DNA of 64,000 nucleotides from assembly GCA_003156715.1 (NCBI GenBank), contig PMHO01000060.1:38709-102708 (forward strand), written 5' to 3'. Shown one piece after another: positions 34,826 to 43,808 of the stretch. How positions within the stretch are numbered: the first letter of the stretch is position 1; each line of letters starts with the position of its first letter. Under the pieces are notes generated by a model. It searched no databases. It had not been told where the DNA came from and worked only from the letters and a program-made list of their open reading frames with translations. This DNA is from Candidatus Tityobacter terrigena (GTDB lineage: Bacteria; Vulcanimicrobiota; Vulcanimicrobiia; Vulcanimicrobiales; Vulcanimicrobiaceae). The translations under genes were made by a program, and so were the position numbers.

Positions 34826-35563
34826 TCAAATACCGGCGTACCACTCGTAACCGTTGTCTTCCCAGTACCCGCCGCCACCGCCGAAGATGCCTTCGAGCCG
34901 AGCCGCGAGCTGGATGCGCTTGATCCATTTTGCGCTCTTGTAACCGAGCTGCGTGGGAATGCGCAAGCGCACCGGCGCACCGTGAGCGGGATCCAGCGGT
35001 TTGCCGTTGAGATCGAGGGCCAGCAGCGTCTGCGGGTGCGCCGCTTCGACGATGTCCAAGCTCTCGTAGTATGGCGTACCGTCGGGAGCGCGGTCGAAAC
35101 AGTGAAACACGACGTAGCGCGCGCGAGCGGTCGGCCGAACGAGCGCTAGAAAGCGAGCGAGCGGAACGCCGTTCCATTCGCCGATGGCGCTCCAGCCCTC
35201 GACGCAGTCGTGGCGTGTGATCTGGCGCAGGGACGCAAGCGCGCGCAACTGCGCGAGGCTAAAGTGGTGGGGCCGCTCCACTTCGCCGTCGACGGCCAAG
35301 GCGTACCTGGCAAATCCGTCGCGCGCGAGACCCCCGTACGTCGAGTCCGAGGGCGTGTCGAAGCCGTTGGTCCGAAAGTTGCGGTCGATGTCGCGTTCCG
35401 AATACAGTCGCGCCCGGCCGCGCGTGCCGATGACCGCGTGATCGAGACCTTGGGCCGAGCCGATGATCTTGTGAATCGTCGGGTTGTCGTTGAGTTTGTT
35501 GGAGATGCCGGCGCAGCCCGCGATCGCCGATATGCTCGAGGCCAGAAAGAGCTGCCTTTTCAC
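34826..35563 (-). CDS. Sulfite-oxidase-fold molybdopterin oxidoreductase (lipoprotein-like)
   Basis: 245 residues from GTG 35561-35563 (GTGA overlap with the cytochrome gene). The N-terminus has a lipobox-like SISAIAGCAG, so it is probably a lipoprotein facing out. The domain contains the molybdenum Cys in ITRHDCVEGWSAIGEWNGVP, VFHCFDRAPDGTPYYESLDI, LALDLNGKPLDPAHGAPVR and LRIPTQLGYKSAKWI, typical of the YedY/MsrP and SUOX catalytic domain. Together with the cytochrome b encoded just upstream it would oxidise or reduce an extracytoplasmic substrate, perhaps oxidised methionine or sulfite. The substrate is unassigned. Confidence 0.86.
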   Translation of the reverse strand: MKRQLFLASSISAIAGCAGISNKLNDNPTIHKIIGSAQGLDHAVIGTRGRARLYSERDIDRNFRTNGFDTPSDSTYGGLARDGFARYALAVDGEVERPHHFSLAQLRALASLRQITRHDCVEGWSAIGEWNGVPLARFLALVRPTARARYVVFHCFDRAPDGTPYYESLDIVEAAHPQTLLALDLNGKPLDPAHGAPVRLRIPTQLGYKSAKWIKRIQLAARLEGIFGGGGGYWEDNGYEWYAGI

Positions 35564-36417
35564 GGCCCGAGACCTTCGTGTTTGCCGAGTTCGTAGGAAC
35601 CCGTGATCATCGAACGCAGGTTGTTGACGACGCCGGTGCTCAGGACCAAAGTAACGTGAACGAAGAAGAATCCGATGAGCCCGACCATCGCCGCAAAGTG
35701 CCATAACCGCGCGAACTGGCGGCCGCCCAACAGGGTCGTCAGCGGCCCCGCGAGCGCGTCGATGCCGGGCGAAAGCGCAAGCCCGCTGAGCACGACGAGC
35801 GGAGCGAAGACGAAGAGGACCAACGTGTACGCGAGCTTCTGCAGCGGATTATACTTACCGTACGCTGGGGGTTCTCTGCGCAGCCGCAAGTAGTAGAGCT
35901 GCATCGGGACGAGTTTGGGCAGGTCGCTGGGTCGCAGCACGATGAGCGCAAGATCTCTGCGCCGCGCGCCGGCGACAATGTAGGCCAGCCCCGCAATGAC
36001 CGCGATCCAAGCGAAGAACAGATGCCAGCGCCGCCCGTCGGCAAGATCCTGGTAGCCTGGCAGCGTGATCCAACCGGGGAACGCCCGCCCGGTCTCGGAG
36101 CCGAGCCCGTCGTCGGTGAAGCCGAGCGCGTGGCCGGTTGGAATTTGGAACCCAAAGATGCGCAGGTAGCCGGCTGGATTTCCGCTCGGATTTGTGGTGA
36201 AGCCGATGTCGACGACGCGGCGCCCCGGATCGCTCTTATCCGAGGCGTCCAAGTACGGTGCGGCATTGAAGATCTGCAAACCGCTCATCACGAGCACGAA
36301 GAAGGCCAGCGTGGCGATCCAGTGCGTGAGACGGGTCGCAACCGAATGGCGGTAGACGAGCCGATGCCGCTCCCCCTGCGCGGCGCGTGCCGGCGCCGGA
36401 CCCGCTGTGGCGTCCAT
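35560..36417 (-). CDS. Cytochrome b561-type membrane subunit
   Basis: 285 residues with four or five transmembrane helices. Heme-ligating histidines are suggested by YRHSVATRLTHWIATLAFFV (helix 1), RWHLFFAWIAVIAGLAYIV, FARLWHFAAMVGLIGFFFVH and HVTLVLSTGVVNNL, matching di-heme cytochrome b561/MsrQ-like or formate-dehydrogenase-gamma-like partners. A periplasmic loop between helices 1 and 2 is long (about 75 residues). It is the first gene of the pair and probably feeds electrons between the quinone pool and the molybdoprotein, whose gene overlaps by 4 bp. Confidence 0.85.
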   Translation of the reverse strand: MDATAGPAPARAAQGERHRLVYRHSVATRLTHWIATLAFFVLVMSGLQIFNAAPYLDASDKSDPGRRVVDIGFTTNPSGNPAGYLRIFGFQIPTGHALGFTDDGLGSETGRAFPGWITLPGYQDLADGRRWHLFFAWIAVIAGLAYIVAGARRRDLALIVLRPSDLPKLVPMQLYYLRLRREPPAYGKYNPLQKLAYTLVLFVFAPLVVLSGLALSPGIDALAGPLTTLLGGRQFARLWHFAAMVGLIGFFFVHVTLVLSTGVVNNLRSMITGSYELGKHEGLGP

Positions 36418-36490
36418 ACCTGCATGCTACCACGCGGAGTTCGCGACGCACTGGTAAGGGAGCCGACATCGGTGGGCGAAAGCCGCCGCC

Positions 36491-37276
36491 ATGCAGCCCG
36501 CTTTCCTCTCCGAACGGCACGAGGGACCCATCGCGTATGTCACGCTCGCGCGCCCCGAGGTCCGCAACGCCTTCAATGCGGGGCTGATCGCAGCGCTTCA
36601 CGCGTGCTTCGAGCGGCTCGGTGCGGACCAATCCGTCCGCGCGATCGTCCTGGCAGGCGAAGGAAAGGCGTTTTGCGGCGGAGCCGACGTAAACTGGATG
36701 CGCGCTTCCCTCGACCTCTCCCAGGCGCAGAACGTCGAGGACGCGCGTGCGCTCTCACGCATGTACCGCGCGATCGACCGCGTCCCGGTTCCGGTCATCG
36801 CACGGGTTCAGGGCGCGGCGTTAGGCGGCGGGGCCGGGCTCGTGGCGGTTTGCGACATCGCGATCGCGGCCGATACGTCGTTCTTCGGCTTCACCGAGAC
36901 GAAGCTCGGGATTTTACCGGCCGTGATCTCGCCCTTCGTACTCGCGAAAATCGGGCTCTCGCATGCGCGCGCGCTGGCGCTCACCGGCGAGCGCTTCGAC
37001 GCGCGCCGTGCTCTATCGATCGGGCTCGTGCACGAGGTCGTCCCCGAGGAATCGCTCGGCACCTCGGTCGGGCGCGTCGCCGGCGAAATACTGAGCGCCG
37101 GCCCAAGCGGCATCGCCGCGACCAAACGGCTCTTCGCCCAAGTCGTCGAGCGAAGCTACGACGAGACGCTCGAATTGACGGCGGCGGCCATCGCAACCCA
37201 ACGAACCAGCCCCGAAGGGCAGGACGGCTTGCGAGCTTTCTTGGAAAAGCGCAAGGCCGGCTGGGTCGTCGAGTGA
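36491..37276 (+). CDS. Enoyl-CoA hydratase, probable methylglutaconyl-CoA hydratase
   Basis: 261 residues of the crotonase fold: LARPEVRNAFNAGLIAAL, VLAGEGKAFCGGADVNWM (oxyanion hole), VIARVQGAALGGGAGLVAVC and FTETKLGILPAVISPFVL. The FCGGADVNWM sequence and the gene order, directly before a biotin-dependent carboxylase alpha subunit and HMG-CoA lyase, favour hydration of 3-methylglutaconyl-CoA to HMG-CoA in leucine degradation. Stop overlaps the next start by 4 bp (GTGA, 37273-37276). A generic enoyl-CoA hydratase cannot be excluded. Confidence 0.83.
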   Translation: MQPAFLSERHEGPIAYVTLARPEVRNAFNAGLIAALHACFERLGADQSVRAIVLAGEGKAFCGGADVNWMRASLDLSQAQNVEDARALSRMYRAIDRVPVPVIARVQGAALGGGAGLVAVCDIAIAADTSFFGFTETKLGILPAVISPFVLAKIGLSHARALALTGERFDARRALSIGLVHEVVPEESLGTSVGRVAGEILSAGPSGIAATKRLFAQVVERSYDETLELTAAAIATQRTSPEGQDGLRAFLEKRKAGWVVE

Positions 37277-39222
37277 TCGGGCGACGCCGCATCACGCGTC
37301 TCTTGATCGCCAACCGCGGCGAGATCGCGGTTCGTATCGCACGCTCCGCGCGCGAAGCCGGCATCGTGCCGCTGGGCGTTTATTCGGATGCCGACGCACG
37401 GGCGTACTTCCTCGACTTCGTCGACGACGCGGTGCGCATCGGAGAAGCCCCCGCGATCGAGTCGTATCTTTCGATCGAGCGTATCCTCGGCGCGGCACGC
37501 GAACTGCGCGCCGATGCGGTTCATCCGGGCTACGGTTTTCTTTCGGAGCGCGCTCCGTTCGCGCAGGCCGTGGAGGACGACGGGCTCGTCTTCGTCGGAC
37601 CGCCGGCGGCGGCCATCGCGGCGATGGGCGACAAGGCCGGAGCCAAGCGGCGTGCGCGCGAGCACGGCATTCCGGTCGTTCCCGGATATGACGGCGAGGA
37701 CCAATCGAACGAGCGTCTGCTGGCCGAAGGGCGCGCCATCGGGACGCCGCTCTTGATCAAAGCCGTCGCCGGCGGCGGCGGGCGCGGAATGCGGGTCGTG
37801 ACCGACCTCGCGGAGTTTGACGAGGCGCTCGAGGCTGCGCGACGCGAAGCACTCGGTGCCTTCGGCGACTCCGCCGTGCTGCTCGAGCGCTATCTCGATC
37901 GCCCGCGGCACATCGAATTTCAAATCCTCGCAGACGAGCTCGGGACAACGATCCATCTCGGCGAGCGCGAGTGCTCGATCCAACGCCGCCATCAGAAAGT
38001 GCTCGAGGAAGCGCCTTCCACCGCCTTGACGCCGGAACTGCGCGAGCGAATGGGTGCCGCGGCGGTGCGCGCGGCGCGCTCGGTCGATTACTTCAACGCC
38101 GGCACCGTCGAGTTTCTGCTCGACCAAGGAGGCTCGTTTTACTTCCTCGAGATGAACGCGCGCCTGCAGGTGGAGCACCCGGTGACCGAGTGCGTGCACG
38201 GAATCGATTTGGTGCGCAAGCAGCTCGAGGTCGCGTGCGGCATGCCGCTCGGTCTGGCACAGGAGAGCATCGCCACGCGCGGCTGGGCCATCGAAGCGCG
38301 CATCAACGCGGAGGATCCGGCGAACGGCTACTTGCCCGCGACGGGAACGATCGCGGGCTGGAAGCCGCCGAGCGGGCCCGGCATCCGGCTCGATTCCGGC
38401 GTAGCGGCGGGCAGCGAGGTTTCGATCTATTACGACTCGATGCTCGCGAAGCTGATCGCATTCGGCGACGACCGTGCCGCGGCCGTCGAACGCTTGACCG
38501 CGGCGCTCGATTCGTTCGTCATCGAAGGCGTGCTCACCAACGTTCCGCTGCTGCTCGCCATCGCACGCGACGACGCCTTCCGCGTGGGCGACACGACGAC
38601 GTCCTTCTTGGTCGAGCGGGCAGAGTTCCTGAACGCATCGCTCGCCGAACCGAGCGATGCTTTCCTGATCGCCGTGGGCGCGGTGCTGGCGGATCCGCGC
38701 TCGTGGCGGGTTGCCGGCGTCGGCATCCCGGTCGAGTTGAGCGGCCGGTCACGCCGTTTTTCAGTGGTCGCCTCCCGCATCGGGGGCGGCGACGACTCGT
38801 GGCGCCTCAGCGGGGATTTCGAGGGCGACGTCCGCTTCGAATCCAACGCCGAGCGCGTCGTCGTGCATTACGGCGAAAGCCGGGCGAGCGGGCGGGCAGT
38901 CGTCGCGACGGACGGCGTCGTAGTCACCTATGAGGGTGCGTCGGTGCGGTTGCATTTCGCAGTGCCCCCGGCCCTGACCGCCGGCGCGTCGGCGGCGCAC
39001 GGGAAGACTCAGGGCGCGGTGACCTCTCCGATGCCCGGAAAAATCGTGAAGGTCGCGGTGAAGGCCGGCGACGCGGTGGCGGAGCGGGAGCTGCTGGTCG
39101 TGCTCGAAGCGATGAAGATGGAGCATCGCATCGAGGCGCTGCGGAGCGGCGTCGTGAAGACCGTCTTGGTCGCACCGGGAGCGTTGGTCGTCGGCGGAGC
39201 GACGCTCGTGGAATTCGAGTAG
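37273..39222 (+). CDS. mccA: Acyl-CoA carboxylase alpha subunit (biotin carboxylase + BCCP)
   Basis: 649 residues from GTG 37273. Biotin carboxylase domain: LLIANRGEIAVRIARSAREA, HPGYGFLSER, the ATP-grasp glycine loop AVAGGGGRGMRVV, GERECSIQRRHQKVLEE and EMNARLQVEHPVTE. Then a middle domain with diverged sequence, and a C-terminal biotinyl domain with the EAMKMEH motif, biotin-accepting Lys615. Length and context (hydratase before, HMG-CoA lyase after) indicate 3-methylcrotonyl-CoA carboxylase. The beta subunit is not adjacent but at 21.3-22.9 kb. Confidence 0.9.
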   Translation: MIGRRRITRLLIANRGEIAVRIARSAREAGIVPLGVYSDADARAYFLDFVDDAVRIGEAPAIESYLSIERILGAARELRADAVHPGYGFLSERAPFAQAVEDDGLVFVGPPAAAIAAMGDKAGAKRRAREHGIPVVPGYDGEDQSNERLLAEGRAIGTPLLIKAVAGGGGRGMRVVTDLAEFDEALEAARREALGAFGDSAVLLERYLDRPRHIEFQILADELGTTIHLGERECSIQRRHQKVLEEAPSTALTPELRERMGAAAVRAARSVDYFNAGTVEFLLDQGGSFYFLEMNARLQVEHPVTECVHGIDLVRKQLEVACGMPLGLAQESIATRGWAIEARINAEDPANGYLPATGTIAGWKPPSGPGIRLDSGVAAGSEVSIYYDSMLAKLIAFGDDRAAAVERLTAALDSFVIEGVLTNVPLLLAIARDDAFRVGDTTTSFLVERAEFLNASLAEPSDAFLIAVGAVLADPRSWRVAGVGIPVELSGRSRRFSVVASRIGGGDDSWRLSGDFEGDVRFESNAERVVVHYGESRASGRAVVATDGVVVTYEGASVRLHFAVPPALTAGASAAHGKTQGAVTSPMPGKIVKVAVKAGDAVAERELLVVLEAMKMEHRIEALRSGVVKTVLVAPGALVVGGATLVEFE

Positions 39223-39241
39223 AAAGCGTGGTACCTCCAAG

Positions 39242-40171
39242 ATGAGCGCACTCTCCCTTTCGCAACTGCCCGTGCGCGTCAAGGTTTGCGAAATGGGGCC
39301 GCGCGACGGCCTGCAAAACGAAGCGGGCATCGTTCCGACTTCCGATAAGATTCGCTACATCGACCTGCTTTCGCAAAGCGGGCTTGCGTTGATCGAGACG
39401 ACTTCGTTCGTGCGCCCGAGCGCGATCCCGCAGCTCACCGACGCCGAAGAAGTCATGGCCTCGATCGACCGCAAACCCGGGGTCACCTATGTATGCCTGG
39501 TCCCCAACGTGCGCGGCCTCGAGCGCGCGCGCGTCTCCGGAGTCAACGCGATCGCCGTGTTCACGGCGGCGACGGAGTCGTTCACCAAGCGCAACATCAA
39601 CATGACGATCGACGATTCGCTGGCTGCGTTTCGCGACGTGGTCAAAGCGGCGCGGGCGGACGGCATGTGGGTGCGCGGCTATATCTCGACGGCCTTCGGA
39701 TGCCCGTACGAAGGCCGCGTACCGGTCGAAGCGGTCGTACGGGTTGCCGATAGGCTCGCGGAGATGGGAATCGACGAGCTCTCCGTCGGCGATACGATCG
39801 GCGTCGGCACGCCCAATCAGGTCGTCGAGGTCGCGGGCGCTCTGCAAGAGCATCTCCCGGTCGAGCGCTTGGCCTTCCACTTCCACGATACGCGCGGAAC
39901 GGCGCTCGCGAACGTGGTGGCTGCGCTGCAGATGAACGTGACGATCTTCGACAGCTCGAGCGGCGGCCTCGGCGGCTGTCCCTACGCACCGGGCGCGACC
40001 GGCAACCTCGCGACCGAAGACCTGCTCTACATGTTGCACGGAATGGGTATCGAGACCGGAGTCGACCTCGAAAAGGTGCGCAACGCATCGCGCTTCATCG
40101 GCGGGGTCTTACAGCGCGACCTCGTGTCGCGGGCCTACAACGCGCTCGAAGCGCAGCTGCTGCGCGCATGA
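39242..40171 (+). CDS. mvaB: Hydroxymethylglutaryl-CoA lyase
   Basis: 309 residues. DRE-TIM metallolyase: VKVCEMGPRDGLQNEAGIVP (the G-P-R-D-G-L-Q-N start of HMG-CoA lyases), TSFVRPSAIPQLTDAEEVM, YISTAFGCPYEGRV, HFHDTRGTALANV and the signature loop GGLGGCPYAPGATGNLATED containing the catalytic Cys. It cleaves HMG-CoA to acetyl-CoA and acetoacetate, the last step of leucine breakdown. It follows the carboxylase alpha gene by 19 bp, so hydratase, carboxylase and lyase form one operon. Confidence 0.93.
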   Translation: MSALSLSQLPVRVKVCEMGPRDGLQNEAGIVPTSDKIRYIDLLSQSGLALIETTSFVRPSAIPQLTDAEEVMASIDRKPGVTYVCLVPNVRGLERARVSGVNAIAVFTAATESFTKRNINMTIDDSLAAFRDVVKAARADGMWVRGYISTAFGCPYEGRVPVEAVVRVADRLAEMGIDELSVGDTIGVGTPNQVVEVAGALQEHLPVERLAFHFHDTRGTALANVVAALQMNVTIFDSSSGGLGGCPYAPGATGNLATEDLLYMLHGMGIETGVDLEKVRNASRFIGGVLQRDLVSRAYNALEAQLLRA

Positions 40172-40208
40172 GCCCCGGCCGGACCGCGCTGCCGGGTCGC
40201 AACGGCTG

Positions 40209-40985
40209 ATGCAGCGGCGCAATTACCACAGCGGCGACACGGTGACGCGTTTCAACCAACGCGCGGACGATTACGCGCGCTACCGCCCTTCGTATCCACC
40301 TGCCGCAATCGATGCGATCTTCGACGGTTTAGCTCCGCCGCCCAAGCTGCGGATCGTCGACGTCGGTGCCGGCACGGGAATCTCTTCCAAACTGCTGGCC
40401 GAGCGCGGCGCACGGGTGATCGCCGTCGAGCCGAACGACGAGATGCGTGCCGTCGCGCTCGGAGCGGGCCTCGATGCGCGCGCCGGCTCGGCACAGGCAC
40501 TAGGATTAGACGCCGCTTCGGCCGATGTGATCGCGTGCTTTCAAGCCTTCCACTGGTTTGCCGAACCCGCGACGATTGCTGAGTTCGGGCGCGTGCTCGC
40601 GCCGGGCGGTCGGCTCGCGATCGTCTGGAACGAGCGCGACGACGGCGATCCCTTTACCCGCGGTTATGGGGAGATCGTCGACCGGTTCGCAAAGCGGACG
40701 AATCTCGCCGGTTACGCGACCGCGCCCGAGATGTTCGCAAGACTGCTTCCGGGGACCGTTTTTGGTGAGGTGCGCGCGCGGGCCTTTCCCAACGCTCAGC
40801 GCCTCGATCGTGACGGGCTGCTGGGACGCGTGCGCAGCACCTCCTACGCGCCGCGTTCCGGCGACGAAGCCGACGTCATGCTGGAGCGCCTCGAAGCGCT
40901 TTTTGAGCGTTTCGCCGGAAGCGGCGGAAGCGTCGAGATCGTTTACCAAACCGAAGTCTACCTGGTCGATAAGGAAGTTGGGTGA
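40209..40985 (+). CDS. Class I SAM-dependent methyltransferase
   Basis: 258 residues: FNQRADDYARYRPSYP at the start, SAM motif I VDVGAGTGISSKLLAERG, acidic VIAVEPNDEMR, ADVIACFQAFHWFAEP and RVLAPGGRLAIVWNERDDGD. This is the Methyltransf_11/UbiE-like group of small-molecule methyltransferases. The substrate is unknown. Its stop overlaps the amidohydrolase start by 4 bp, suggesting related roles. Confidence 0.86.
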   Translation: MQRRNYHSGDTVTRFNQRADDYARYRPSYPPAAIDAIFDGLAPPPKLRIVDVGAGTGISSKLLAERGARVIAVEPNDEMRAVALGAGLDARAGSAQALGLDAASADVIACFQAFHWFAEPATIAEFGRVLAPGGRLAIVWNERDDGDPFTRGYGEIVDRFAKRTNLAGYATAPEMFARLLPGTVFGEVRARAFPNAQRLDRDGLLGRVRSTSYAPRSGDEADVMLERLEALFERFAGSGGSVEIVYQTEVYLVDKEVG

Positions 40986-42169
40986 TGGCGAACGCGCTCG
41001 CGATCCGCTTTGGAAAGCTGCACGACAACCTGGGTGAGCCGCGCTCCAACGGCGTCGTCGTGATCGAGGGCGAGCGTATCGCGGCCGTCGGCGATTCCGA
41101 GATGCCGCTCCCCGAGGGTGCGCGGGTCGTCGAGGCGGGTTGCCTCGTTCCCGGTCTCATCAACGCGCACGCCCATCTCGAAGGCAGCGGCGAGCCGAAC
41201 ACGATGCGCGTCTTCGTCGAGACGAATGCCACCCAACGTGCCTATGCGTGCGCGGAGAACGCGCGCCGCGCGCTCGAGGCCGGCGTCACCTCCGTGCGCG
41301 ATCTCGGCGCGACGGGCACGCTCGCCATCGATCTGCGCGATGCGATCGGCGCGGGGAAGCTTCCCGGCCCCAACATCGTCGCCGCCGGTACGGCAATCTG
41401 CATGACCGGCGGTCACGGCTGGTTCATCGGGCGACAGGCCGACGGACCGTGGGACGTGCGCAAGGCCGTGCGCGAGATCCGGCACGCCGGCGCGGATTGC
41501 ATCAAGTTCATCGCGACCGGCGGGGTGCTGACCAAAGGCGCCGTGCCCGGCATCGAACAGCTATCCGAGGAAGAGCTGCGTGCCGGCATCGGCGAGGCGC
41601 ACACCCACGGCATGCGCTGCGCGGCCCACGCCATCGGAACCGGCGGGATCAAGAACGCGTTGCGGGCCGGAATCGACTCGATCGAGCACGGCCACTTGAT
41701 CGATGCCGAAGGAATTGCGCTCGCGCTCGAGCACGAAACCTACCTCGTGCCGACGCTGGCTGCGATCCGCTGCATCGTCGATGCCGGGCCTGAGGCCGGA
41801 ATGCCCGATTTCGTCTTGCGCAAAGCGCGCGAGATCGCCGAACAAGCCGAGATTAATCTTCGTGCGGCGCGCGCGGCGGGCGTGAAGTTCGCGGGCGGCT
41901 CCGACGCTGCGACGCCCTTCAACTACCACTACGCGTACTACTATGAGGTCGAGTTGATGCAGACGATGCTCGGCATGAGCGCGCGCGAAGCCCTTTACGC
42001 AACCACGGTCAACTCGGCCGATCTGCTCGGACTGCCGCGCGGCCGTATCGCGCCGGGCGCGGTCGCCGATCTGCTCGCCCTCGAGAGCGACATCGAAACG
42101 GACCTGCGCGCGCTGCGCACCCCGACGCTGGTCGTCAAGAGCGGCGCCATCGCATTCCAACGTTCCTGA
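40982..42169 (+). CDS. Amidohydrolase (imidazolonepropionase/Xaa-Pro dipeptidase-like)
   Basis: 395 residues. Metal-dependent TIM barrel: VVEAGCLVPGLINAHAHLEG (H-x-H), GHGWFIGR, carboxylated Lys in CIKFIATGG, AHAIGTGGIKNALRAGIDSI then EHG, and the catalytic Asp in FAGGSDAATPFNYHYAYYYE. These are the marks of the Sgx9260-type Xaa-Pro/Xaa-Arg dipeptidase and related deacylase group. It would hydrolyse an amide-bonded small molecule or dipeptide. GTG 40982 overlaps the methyltransferase stop; ATG 40985 is also possible. Confidence 0.85.
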   Translation: MMANALAIRFGKLHDNLGEPRSNGVVVIEGERIAAVGDSEMPLPEGARVVEAGCLVPGLINAHAHLEGSGEPNTMRVFVETNATQRAYACAENARRALEAGVTSVRDLGATGTLAIDLRDAIGAGKLPGPNIVAAGTAICMTGGHGWFIGRQADGPWDVRKAVREIRHAGADCIKFIATGGVLTKGAVPGIEQLSEEELRAGIGEAHTHGMRCAAHAIGTGGIKNALRAGIDSIEHGHLIDAEGIALALEHETYLVPTLAAIRCIVDAGPEAGMPDFVLRKAREIAEQAEINLRAARAAGVKFAGGSDAATPFNYHYAYYYEVELMQTMLGMSAREALYATTVNSADLLGLPRGRIAPGAVADLLALESDIETDLRALRTPTLVVKSGAIAFQRS

Positions 42170-42188
42170 ACGCCCGCAGGCGCTATCG

Positions 42189-43808
42189 ATGAAGGTGCGG
42201 CCTTTGAGCGCGGCAGCCTTGGCCGTCGCGCTTCTGTCGGCCTCGCCTGCGGCCCGGCCGGCGGCGACGTCCGCACAGGGCGACGTTCTGCGCATCGGAA
42301 TGACGACCGAGCCGAACTCGCTCAACCCGCTCTTCTCGCTTGACGACTACGAGAGCTACGTCGACCGCTTCATGTTCGACGTGCTGGTCTGCGCCGATGC
42401 GAGCGGTCGCGGCTTCGTGCCGCGCTTAGCCGCCGTCGTGCCGACGCTCCGAAACGGCGGCATCAGCAAAGACGGACTGAGCTTGACCTACCATCTTCGG
42501 CGCAACGTCAAATGGCAGGACGGCGTGCCGTTCAGCAGCCGCGACGTCAAGTTCTCCTACGACGCGATCGTGAACCCGGCTAACAACGTGCCAAACCGCC
42601 ATGGATACGATCTCATTGCGAGCGTTGCTACCCCGGACGCTTGGACCGTGGTCGTTCATCTCAAGCAGCCGTACGCGCCGGCCGTCTCGGAGCTCTTTAG
42701 CGACGGCGGCCTGGGCGCAATCCTGCCTGCCCATCTGCTGGCGCAGTATCCGGACCTCAACCGGGCGGCGTTCAACCAGCAGCCGGTCGGGACCGGACCC
42801 TACAAACTGCTGCGCTGGGACCGCGGCCAGTCCGTCGAACTCGTGCGCAACGACGACTTCTACCTAGGCAAACCGAAAATCGAACGAATCAGCATTCGTT
42901 TCATCCCCGACGAAGCGACGGCGATCGACCAGCTTCGTACGCGCGAGCTGGACATGTTCGCGCAGGGCTCGGTCAACGCGTACGGGCAGATTCGAACGCT
43001 TCCCGGCATCAAGGCCGCGCTCGTCGACATTCACGGCGCATCGAGCCTGCTCATCAACACTACGCGGCCGGCGTTTCGCGACGTGCGGGTGCGGCGCGCC
43101 ATCGCCTATGCCATCGACAAACGCGCCATCGTGGAACGTTTCGCGTTCGGGGCCGGGACGGTTGCGACCGAAGACCTGCCGTCCTTCATGTGGGCTTACG
43201 ACCCGCACGTCCCGCGTTACGACTACGATCCCGCGCGCGCCCGTCGACTGCTAGCCGACGCCGGCTGGAAACCCGGTCGCGACGGAATCGCCCTCAAGGG
43301 CGGACAGCCGCTCTCAGCCGTCCTCGCTTTCGCCCAGAACAACGCCACCGCGCGCCTGATCGGCGTGCAGCTGCAAAGCTACCTTCGCGACGTGGGCGTC
43401 GACGTGCAACTCAAAGGCTACAACTCCGCGATGATGTTCGCGTCCTATGCCGGCGGCGGCATCTATCAGTCCGGTAACTTCGACCTGGCTTGGTACACGA
43501 TGACGCTCGGGATCGACCCCGCAAGCGCCAGTCGTTTCTCATGCGATTCCGTCCCGCCCAACGGTCAGAATTACTCGCGCTACTGCAACCGCGAGATGGA
43601 CGCCGCCCAGCGTGCCGGTCTAACCCACTACGACCAAGCGACGCGCCGGCGCGCCTACGCGCGAAGCCAGGAACTGCTTGCCCGCGACGTGCCGGTCGTG
43701 TTCGTCTTCTGGCCCAAGGACATCGAGGTCTACCAGCCGCGCCTTCACGGCTTCGACCCCAATCCCGTCAATCCGTCGTGGAACTGCGAAGTTTGGGAAC
43801 TGCGCTAG
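42189..43808 (+). CDS. ABC transporter substrate-binding protein, family 5
   Basis: 539 residues with a signal peptide (SAAALAVALLSASPAARPAA). Extracytoplasmic binding protein of the peptide/nickel/oligosaccharide family: IGMTTEPNSLNPLFSLDDYE, LTYHLRRNVKWQDGVPFSSR then DVKFSYDAI, PVGTGPYKLLRWDRG, VRVRRAIAYAIDKRAIVERF and FDLAWYTMTLGIDPAS. No permease or ATPase genes lie next to it, so the importer must be encoded elsewhere, or the protein acts in sensing. It follows the amidohydrolase by 19 bp; a peptide-like substrate shared with that enzyme is a guess. Confidence 0.88.
   Translation: MKVRPLSAAALAVALLSASPAARPAATSAQGDVLRIGMTTEPNSLNPLFSLDDYESYVDRFMFDVLVCADASGRGFVPRLAAVVPTLRNGGISKDGLSLTYHLRRNVKWQDGVPFSSRDVKFSYDAIVNPANNVPNRHGYDLIASVATPDAWTVVVHLKQPYAPAVSELFSDGGLGAILPAHLLAQYPDLNRAAFNQQPVGTGPYKLLRWDRGQSVELVRNDDFYLGKPKIERISIRFIPDEATAIDQLRTRELDMFAQGSVNAYGQIRTLPGIKAALVDIHGASSLLINTTRPAFRDVRVRRAIAYAIDKRAIVERFAFGAGTVATEDLPSFMWAYDPHVPRYDYDPARARRLLADAGWKPGRDGIALKGGQPLSAVLAFAQNNATARLIGVQLQSYLRDVGVDVQLKGYNSAMMFASYAGGGIYQSGNFDLAWYTMTLGIDPASASRFSCDSVPPNGQNYSRYCNREMDAAQRAGLTHYDQATRRRAYARSQELLARDVPVVFVFWPKDIEVYQPRLHGFDPNPVNPSWNCEVWELR

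Noticed and set aside
36022..37272. Extension of the carboxylase alpha frame 1.2 kb upstream
   Set aside because: The protein family starts at LLIANRGEIA. The upstream sequence is Arg-rich and opposite or overlapping the cytochrome b and hydratase genes. GTG 37273 fits family length and the GTGA overlap.
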